From Procambarus clarkii (taxonomy: Eukaryota > Arthropoda > Malacostraca > Decapoda > Cambaridae), in contig NC_091208.1 of assembly GCF_040958095.1 (NCBI RefSeq), positions 14,774,952 to 14,838,951 on the forward strand: a stretch of DNA of 64,000 bases, given 5' to 3'. The position numbers were made by a program, and so were the translations under genes. Position 1 is the stretch's first letter, and each line of letters opens with the position of its first letter. Positions 58,130 through 64,000 of the stretch are shown one piece after another. The notes beneath the pieces were generated by a model. It had not been told where the DNA came from, ran no database searches, and saw only the letters and a list, made by a program, of their open reading frames with translations.

Positions 58130-58320
58130 CTCCCGAGGTCGTCTGTCATCGTGGTTTTCTATACAGCTTTTCAGGGGGACTAATATTCAAAATATTTTGT
58201 GTTTCATTCTTTGTTTCGAGAGAGGTGCGTTACTGGCAGATCACCTTTTGTGGATGTTTCATGAACGAAGGCGCACTCTCTCCTCTTCTAAACCTTATTC
58301 CTTTTTATACACGCCGATCA

Positions 58321-59677
58321 ATGTGTGGGGGAATATACCAGGATTATTGATGAAGAAGGGGAGCGAATGTTGTTACTAGAACAATTTATTTAAATTTAAA
58401 TAATATTAAAATTTATAATAAAGTGCAACACAAAAGCTCCTAGCGGTATGCAAGGTTCCTATGCTAGGTTGTAAGTCCACTCCTCTGTGACCTTGATAGT
58501 AGAAATGGGCTGCAGCAGGTAGTGTCCTTAAGGTTGATCTGGCTTATAAATTGCAGAACACAATTTTCCTGTGGGTAAACCCACACATTTAGTATGTAAT
58601 TTACATGGATAAGATAAAACAGCTCGATGCCTGGAAGCACTGGTAAGGTTCATGATCTAGGATCTGAACTATACACTGTAGCCTAGTCCTAGGAATATCT
58701 GTACTGTTGCACAATGGTGCAACAGCACCTTGTGTAAATTAAAACACAAGTATTTACCTTGTGTAAATGAAAACGAAAACAGTAAATTTGTTTACAAAAA
58801 TTATTAATAGCAATAAATTAAACTAATTTGATAAATTAAGATAATGGATATGGAAATTAAATGTATGATAAGTTACAGTAAAGAATTATATAAACAAGAT
58901 TTATGAATATTGAGCTATATAAGCTCAGTTACTGCATGAGTAGGTCAGAACGTATTGATTATGTGTTGTCTCGCTGCCTAACGACTCTCAATTTATATAT
59001 GGATGTATTAATGTTATAAAGCATGCTAATTGGTCAGTCTACGCTCTAAAACAATTAATAACTCATCCTGAATTGAGAAGCAGAGCCTCTCTGACAGTTG
59101 CCAGATGGTGCCTCTCTTGCTGAGACAAAGCTCTATATTTTAATGATGAATATGGCAGCTTGATGATGATGATTTGGATGTCACAGCGTTGCTCTAAGTA
59201 TTCTAATTGCTTGTTCATATATGGAGTGCACGTTGTTGCGTCTCACTTGGTAGATGAGGTGGTGGTGGTGGGTCCCTCACTAGCCGGTGGACCTCCACAC
59301 TCTTAATTTGGATATATGTACCAGGAATTCGCTCCTTTATACGGTGCAAACTGTCTCCCAGTATTCAGGAAGTTATCACTGAGGATTATCAATATTTTGT
59401 GGGTAAATATCTTGCTGAAAAAAAAGAGTCTCCGGCCCAACACATGAGTGCACTCCTGGATGTAAACACGAGGCCGCCAGGTTCTCCACAATTCAGCTCA
59501 CCGGCGTCTGCTGGTGGCGTCCCCTCCACAGTGGAGGTGCCGGCAATAATTATATAATGATTATTTTTCATTATTTAAACTGATTATTATGATAAAGTTA
59601 TATCACAAGATATGATATGGAATGATACATTCCCTAGATAATAATAATATTAACATGATGAGTGGAATTTTCCACAC
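58321..59677. mobile_element. Insertion in the paralogue, possible non-autonomous DNA transposon
   Basis: The paralogous sequence reads straight from CGCCGA(T/C)CA to CTGGGGA(A/G)CC, so everything between is inserted. The ends look like an imperfect inverted pair (TGTGTGGGGGAATATACCA on the left; the right end, complemented, is TGTGTGGAAAATTCCACT). No transposase frame is inside. The target duplication is unclear. Confidence 0.5.
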
Positions 59678-59867
59678 ACTGGGGAACCTCGTGATTGTGC
59701 GAGTCAACCACACTGTTGTGGGTTGCGACCTCGATCGAGTACCAGTACGGTGTTTGTTTCGTTGACAAGGCCAGTACAGGTTTTTTACCGCTCCTTCAGA
59801 TTCACCCATTTACCACCGACTTGCAATATAACCGTGATTGGCTAGTACAGTACCCAGAGCAGCTCAG

Positions 59868-59960
59868 TCAATGTTCACAGCACAATTCTTGCATGCAATG
59901 TCGACAGCACAGTTCTTGCATGCAATGTTCACAGCACAGTTCTTGGGCTGCTCTTCAGCA
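59868..59960 (-). repeat. Short 27-bp satellite precursor, about three monomers
   Basis: TTCACAGCACAGTTCTTGCA repeats at 27-bp spacing (59,872, 59,899 and 59,926). Complemented, it is the same monomer as the arrays at 47.3-55.3 kb. Confidence 0.85.
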
Positions 59961-60298
59961 CAGCACAGTTCAACCACAATTGTGGTTGGCTGGTGAGTCA
60001 CGTACTTATAAATATGTCTGAAAAATAAATAGTTGATTCTCGCAAGCTATTATTAACAAATAGAACAAAGTTTTGCATCGTGGCTGGGGAGAATTGACTA
60101 GGCGCCAATCCTTAACTGTACTCCTCTGTTCACCCAGCACTGTGTACCTAGTTGTTAAATGATTGGCGGGTGGTATTCCAGGGAAAACTACTCATAGTGG
60201 GTAAGACTTACCATCGTCTCCTTCTTGAGAATAGGTGCAGTTTGCATGGTTAACCCTCCCGATGACTGCACCAGGACAGATGTAAAAAGACGCGTTGA

Positions 60299-60358
60299 CG
60301 TTGGAGTGGTTGGGTAAGGGAGGGGAGTGTGACGGACCCTTACCCAACCACTCCAACG
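60299..60358. repeat. 22-bp perfect inverted repeat
   Basis: Arms 60,299-60,320 and 60,337-60,358 (TTGGAGTGGTTGGGTAAGGG core) with a 16-nt loop. It lies just upstream of the LINE ORF1 coiled coil and could form an RNA hairpin in its leader. Confidence 0.9.
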
Positions 60359-60411
60359 CCACGGCTAGTAGCTCGAGTGACACAGTTGTAGGCCCTACCA
60401 ATTCATGTTGG

Positions 60412-60579
60412 TCGGGGGGCCTGGATCAGGCACAGAAAATTAGTGAGCTTATGCATACAGTAGAAAAACAAAACAAAATTGTGGAAAACCTGAATAAGCA
60501 GATAACCGAACAAAGTAAGGAAATCATGCACCAAAAGACGATGATAACCACTCTTCAGGACACTGAGAGTATTAACTGA
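60412..60579 (+). pseudogene. LINE ORF1 coiled-coil segment
   Basis: The frame encodes AQKISELMHTVEKQNKIVEN and LNKQITEQSKEIMHQKTMIT, heptad-like with leucine, isoleucine and methionine, ending in TGA. The open frame reaches back to about 60,295 without an ATG before the inner MHTVEKQ. The next segment (60,620) is in another frame, so ORF1 is probably frameshifted between 60,580 and 60,620, or these are two small ORFs. Confidence 0.45.
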
Positions 60580-60619
60580 GTGCAGGCCACACCAACCTGG
60601 GGTACCACCATGTGCTCCC

Positions 60620-61183
60620 ATGCGGCCAGTACCCCAGGGGAGACCCCAGCAGGGGGTGTCCCAGCCCTCACACCAGCTGGGCTCTCCCACCACGGCTCCC
60701 CACACCCCAGCCTCATCAACGCAGTGCGCTATGAACAGAGGTAAACTATTCCACGTAGAAACGCATAGTGCTGTCGATGAGTATTATGGCGCAACTGATC
60801 CTGATGATGAACGTAGTGACACTGAGGGTGAGAACTTTAATGGTGATGATGATCAAGATGTTGATACCGGGTCTAATAAACTCTGTTTGAAGGAATACAG
60901 TAGTGGAAATGTTGAAAGTGATTGTGGTAAAGAACAAAGTGAAACCAGTGACGCTTGTAGTGATAGTGACAAAGTTCAACTGGACGTGGATGCCCGCCTC
61001 GGGCCGCGCACGCCACATCCCAGATGGTTCCGCCGTGACACATTTAAAGAAATGGTGACAGGTGATGTGCTGACTGAAGAGGAAAAAGAAGCTGTAATAA
61101 AGCACTACAACCGGTACGTAGACATACTTGCTTTCCTGAAACTGCAGACTGATAAAGTACAAAAGAACAATGGCGGCCTCTGA
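60620..61183 (+). CDS. LINE ORF1 C-terminal segment, acidic
   Basis: 187 residues. The first part is Pro/Gln/Ser-rich (PQGRPQQGVSQPSHQLGS), the middle is strongly acidic (DPDDERSDTEGENFNGDDDQ) and the end is basic and helical (TPHPRWFRRDTFKEMVTGDV...EEEKEAVIKHYNRYVDILAF). Its TGA (61,181-61,183) lies 14 nt inside the endonuclease ORF, an overlap common between ORF1 and ORF2 of non-LTR elements. The ATG at 60,620 follows an open stretch. The alternative MNRGKLFH at 60,731 would start the acidic part directly. No zinc knuckle is seen. Assignment as ORF1 rests on position. Confidence 0.55.
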   Translation: MRPVPQGRPQQGVSQPSHQLGSPTTAPHTPASSTQCAMNRGKLFHVETHSAVDEYYGATDPDDERSDTEGENFNGDDDQDVDTGSNKLCLKEYSSGNVESDCGKEQSETSDACSDSDKVQLDVDARLGPRTPHPRWFRRDTFKEMVTGDVLTEEEKEAVIKHYNRYVDILAFLKLQTDKVQKNNGGL

Positions 61184-62021
61184 ATCTCATAAAAACAAGT
61201 ACAGTGTCATCAAGATACTCAGTTGGAATATTGCTTCTCTTAGAAAACGGTATTCAGATCTCCATCATAAGGTTATGACTGAAGACATAGATATTGTCTG
61301 CCTCCAGGAAACCCTAACTCCCGCAGGTAAAACCCCGCAGAATTTGCCTAGTTATCAGTGTTATAATCCCAGATCAAAAAATACGTGTCTTATGTATGTT
61401 AAAAAATCCCTGCCACGTGAGCCACTTCCCGCTCAACAACGAGAGGGGTTTCAATATCATGGTATCCGGGTACACGTTGGTAACTCTACACTTAATGTTT
61501 TGAATGCCTATGCACCTACTGGCTTCCTCCAGTATACTGACCTACCTAGTTTTGCACATACTGATTCTACAATATTAATTGGGGATTTAAATGCTAAACA
61601 CAAACAATTAGGGGATCAACTCACAAACACCAACGGGAGAAGAGTGTTGGCACTTCTCGATGCATATGATGATGTTCAAATTATCAGTAAGAATCAACCA
61701 ACGCAAATATATGGAGGAGTCCTAGATAGGTGCATTGGATTTAACCTGTCATACACAACTCATGAGACTGATATTATGGATGACTTAATGTCTGACCATT
61801 TAGCCATAACAGCTAACATACACGTGGCTAATGTTGACCTACCTGGCACTAAGCTGAGTAAACGCAGGCTAACAGTAAGGAAAGAGCAAGAAAAATTCTT
61901 TATAGACAGCATAGCACATTGGTATAACAATTATGAGCCTGAGAATGTACAACAGTTTTATGATTGTGGGGAAAATTCCAGGCAGCTAATCTCTCTTTTT
62001 CAAATTGATTTAATAAAATAA
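61170..62021 (+). CDS. LINE endonuclease (APE-type), without reverse transcriptase
   Basis: 283 residues from the ATG at 61,170. The apurinic-endonuclease motifs appear in order: ILSWNIASL (Asn), IVCLQET (Glu), VLNAYAPTG, ILIGDLNAKH (Asp and Asn), a TNGRRVLALLDAYD block and MSDHLAI (Ser-Asp-His). All expected catalytic positions are present. In LINEs this domain nicks the chromosome to prime reverse transcription. Here the protein stops about 70 residues after the SDH box, where the RT would begin, at a TAA embedded in AATAAAATAAAG. It may be a truncated LINE, a non-autonomous unit or a retained endonuclease. The sequence does not decide between them. Confidence 0.8.
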   Translation: MAASESHKNKYSVIKILSWNIASLRKRYSDLHHKVMTEDIDIVCLQETLTPAGKTPQNLPSYQCYNPRSKNTCLMYVKKSLPREPLPAQQREGFQYHGIRVHVGNSTLNVLNAYAPTGFLQYTDLPSFAHTDSTILIGDLNAKHKQLGDQLTNTNGRRVLALLDAYDDVQIISKNQPTQIYGGVLDRCIGFNLSYTTHETDIMDDLMSDHLAITANIHVANVDLPGTKLSKRRLTVRKEQEKFFIDSIAHWYNNYEPENVQQFYDCGENSRQLISLFQIDLIK

Positions 62022-62498
62022 AGTTATGTCTTATTTATTTTCTTAGTAAGTAAGTATTAATTAAGTGGACTGTATGTACTGGTAAACTGCCTGAAATCTT
62101 CTTACACACCATTGGGAGGGACAATTGGTAGCCTAAACCACTTTGTTATGGTTCCTTCTTAAACTACCAATTGTTTACCTTTAAAACTATTAATTCAGTT
62201 ATTTCATTATAAGTAATTAATTATAACTACTGCTACTGCTATAATGTCTTAGCTGTGCCAGTAGAATGGGCCTAGTAAGGCATGTAGGTGTAGCCTCAAG
62301 ATGGGTGTGGCCCTGCCTCTTTGTGCCACGTAATGGCGGCTGGTGGGAAGGACAAGGCTTGGCAAACAAGTAGTTAATTATGTGTATGAACCAACTGTCT
62401 GCACAGATTCTTGAAGCTCCTCTCACAATTTACCTGTATGGGATGCAAGGAATTAATCAAAGTTCCCTAAACATATCAATTACAGGTATGACATGAAC
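62022..62498. other. No gene seen
   Basis: AT-rich to 62,230, then mixed. A minus-strand frame at 62,217-62,426 has no recognisable content. Confidence 0.5.
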
Positions 62499-63040
62499 TG
62501 TGAGGGCTGTAATGGGGTACACGTACGGTGTTTTTGGGGATGTCCTACGACATAACCATCTACCTATTTATATTAATCAGTGCACTTGAATAATAAACAA
62601 TACTTGGTAGACGGATACAGTCGTTGTTGTGATGTTGTTAGGCTGTGTGGCTGGTGTTGACACGTAAATGGGGTGTCTAGCTGTTTACACCAGTTAAGAC
62701 AGCGTGGTATGCTCATCCCATGTTTTGTTGTTGTGTATATTATGGACGCCTTCCTCTCCGGGTGACGCTCTTATGCTCTGGTTCTTCACTCAAAGTAATT
62801 TTACATTAACAAGGGAACCTAGCTACTATTTGATGTAAATAATTATATTCATTCTTAGTGATTACTTTTTTGTTAACTTTAGAGACTAAACTAATCTATT
62901 AACAATGTTTCATAATGTAAATATACGATGACTTTGATGACGTCACGGAGTCTCCCATTTTCCATCCTGAAGGGAGTATAGACTAGGGGAGACTGTGTTA
63001 TTTGTGTGTGTGGTTGTGTGTGTGTGTCGGTTTCCCGACA
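62499..63040 (-). repeat. Probable 3' LTR of BEL/Pao element
   Basis: On the minus strand it begins TGTCGGGAAACCGACA, itself a palindrome (63,025-63,040), then a CA-rich stretch. The far end is set tentatively at CCCTCACA (62,499) from the CA ending. Only the start is well supported. Confidence 0.5.
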
Positions 63041-63092
63041 TAATTCCCAGGGAGCAGAACACGGGTCGAAGTCCCGGTAAGGACTGCGATCA

Positions 63093-64000
63093 CTATTCCT
63101 CTCCCTCAGAATTATAGTGCTGCTTTAATTTGAGTTTACATTGTTGTGCAGCAGTCCGTTGGGGACGTATGTCCCGTACTGGCGTATCGGGTGCTGGAAG
63201 TCGTTGTACGTCTTCTTTCCTGGCCAGTTCTAAAGGTACTAATTTCTCTAAAGTTTTGAGAGTAGTGTTGCCTTTGCATTTTACTTTCACTATTCTCAAG
63301 ATACCCTGGCTGTCTGGATGAACAGAGACTATTTCTCCTATAGGCCACTCCGAGCGTGGTCCGTCACTATCCACCAGAACTATATCACCAGGGTTCAAGT
63401 TAATTCTGTTATAGGGATTGTTTGCCCCGTAATGATACTCCCTCAGAGCTGTTAGGTATTCACGAGTCCATACGTCATTCCACCGACTTATCACCCCTGA
63501 AAGATGTTTGAAACGTTGAACCAAATCACTCTCTTTGACATATGAAGGATCCTCTGGTTCCTCATCCGTAAGGGACACAAGTGTTTTGAGAGGTCTCCCA
63601 TACATCAAATGAGCTGGACTTAATGGTTCACGCTGCAAAACATCATCAGAGAGGTAGGTAAGTGGTCGGTTGTTAACTCGTGCTTCTATTTCTATGATTA
63701 CTGTTTGAAGCTCCTGAAGGTCAATCTTTTGGCGGTGTAGGGTTTTCCGTAAAGACCGTTTCACCGTACCAACCATCCGTTCATAGAAGCCTCCATGCCA
63801 TGGTGCTCTGGGAGGTATGAATTTCCAATAGCACTGCCGTTGAGTTAGGGCTGTGCGTACCTTGGGGTGTGTCCAGATTTTCCTCAGGCATGCTTCTCCT
63901 GCCACCAAGTTGGACCCATTGTCTGAAATCATTAACTTGGGACAAGATCTACGTGAAGCAAACCTGCGGAAAGCCTGTAAGAATGCTTCGGCACTCATAT
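63093..64000 (-). CDS. pol: BEL/Pao integrase and DUF5641-type C-terminus (partial)
   Basis: At least 301 residues. The true start lies outside the window, and the Met at 63,998 is internal. SDNGSN (Asp about 26 residues in) and WHGGFYERMVGTVK (Glu about 73) are the second and third catalytic positions of a BEL/Pao integrase. VNNRPLTYLSDD and LSPAHLMYGRPL follow. The C-terminus RWNDVWTREYLTALREYH...NPGDIVLVDSDGPRSEWPIGEI is the DUF5641 type usual in Pao elements. The frame is uninterrupted and ends in acidic NSEGEE. Integrase inserts the DNA copy into the chromosome. Confidence 0.92.
   Translation of the reverse strand, partial: MSAEAFLQAFRRFASRRSCPKLMISDNGSNLVAGEACLRKIWTHPKVRTALTQRQCYWKFIPPRAPWHGGFYERMVGTVKRSLRKTLHRQKIDLQELQTVIIEIEARVNNRPLTYLSDDVLQREPLSPAHLMYGRPLKTLVSLTDEEPEDPSYVKESDLVQRFKHLSGVISRWNDVWTREYLTALREYHYGANNPYNRINLNPGDIVLVDSDGPRSEWPIGEIVSVHPDSQGILRIVKVKCKGNTTLKTLEKLVPLELARKEDVQRLPAPDTPVRDIRPQRTAAQQCKLKLKQHYNSEGEE

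Larger units (their letters stand above)
58130..60175 (-). repeat. Inverted paralogue of the satellite locus, unexpanded
   Basis: On the minus strand the order is: left flank (60,175-59,960 equals 44,527-44,740), about three 27-bp monomers (59,960-59,868), then right flank (59,868-59,678 and 58,320-58,130 equals 55,540-55,870). A 1.36-kb insertion interrupts the flank. Monomers here carry GCATGCAAGAACTGTGCTGT with a GAACATT end, against CAACATTACG in the expanded arrays. Confidence 0.8.
60220..62022 (+). mobile_element. LINE-derived unit: ORF1 and endonuclease-only ORF2
   Basis: Coiled-coil and acidic ORF1 pieces are followed by an overlapping apurinic-type endonuclease ORF with a stop directly at two AATAAA signals (62,012-62,017 and 62,017-62,022). 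No RT follows. Normal LINE copies lose their 5' part, so a copy keeping the 5' half and lacking RT is unusual. Confidence 0.65.
62499..64000 (-). mobile_element. BEL/Pao LTR retrotransposon, 3' part, runs off window
   Basis: On the minus strand the end of a Pao-type polyprotein is followed about 50 bp later by a probable LTR. The rest of pol, gag and the 5' LTR lie beyond 64,000. Confidence 0.8.

Noticed and set aside
59303..59571. Minus-strand small ORFs around 59.3-59.6 kb
   Set aside because: Short, overlapping, no recognisable content, and inside the 1.36-kb insertion.

Overview
This 64 kb window looks like intergenic DNA of an arthropod, most likely a decapod crustacean (crayfish-like). 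I infer this from the dense nesting of LTR and non-LTR retrotransposons, the very long TA, CT and CAACA-type simple repeats, TTAGG-like motifs in dispersed repeats, and several copies of a tRNA-headed SINE with a GGTTCGATCCC B box. I see no convincing single-copy host gene. The only possible host-related coding trace is a broken, minus-strand relic at about 15.0-16.1 kb that resembles an uncharacterised arthropod multigene family.

Layout. 0-4 kb: a minus-strand non-LTR element with a reverse transcriptase and a C-terminal restriction-like endonuclease, broken by two in-frame stops and a changed catalytic motif. 4.1-4.8 kb: TA-tailed repeats with TTAGG-like inverted heads. 4.8-9.9 kb: element A, a minus-strand Ty3/Gypsy-class element whose pol order is PR-IN-RT-RNaseH (Gmr1-like), with a 3' LTR but no visible 5' LTR. 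10-14.2 kb: TA and CT arrays, a 28-bp minisatellite carrying a TGACGTCA site per unit (about 65 units) and a nearly perfect 33-bp minisatellite. 17-22 kb: a patchwork of a dispersed family, one copy holding a 53-54-bp minisatellite. 22.3-35.8 kb: a nest. Element D (minus strand; LTR, leader, gag relic and probably an RT fragment) was split by element B (25,863-34,904, TSD gtat), and B was split by a 5'-truncated LINE (TSD cactt). 36.3-43.5 kb: a 7.2-kb long inverted repeat. 44.5-55.8 kb: a 27-bp satellite with a 268-bp higher-order unit, interrupted by a solo LTR (TSD cctg) and by intact element C (48,517-54,450, TSD tactc). 58.1-60.2 kb: an inverted paralogue of the satellite's flanks with only about three monomers. 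60.3-62.0 kb: a LINE ORF1 and an endonuclease-only ORF2. 62.5-64 kb: the 3' end of a BEL/Pao element running off the window.

How the parts relate. Elements B and C both encode gag and protease but no recognisable RT or integrase, so they probably move with enzymes from relatives. Element B keeps a remnant of the RNase H C-terminus next to its polypurine tract, which points to a parent with RNase H last, as in element A. B, C and D share a tRNA-Pro-like primer binding site. C and D share a leader with a 31-34-nt GT...AG intron-like segment. Domain names come from motif recognition in the translated sequence; no database search was possible.
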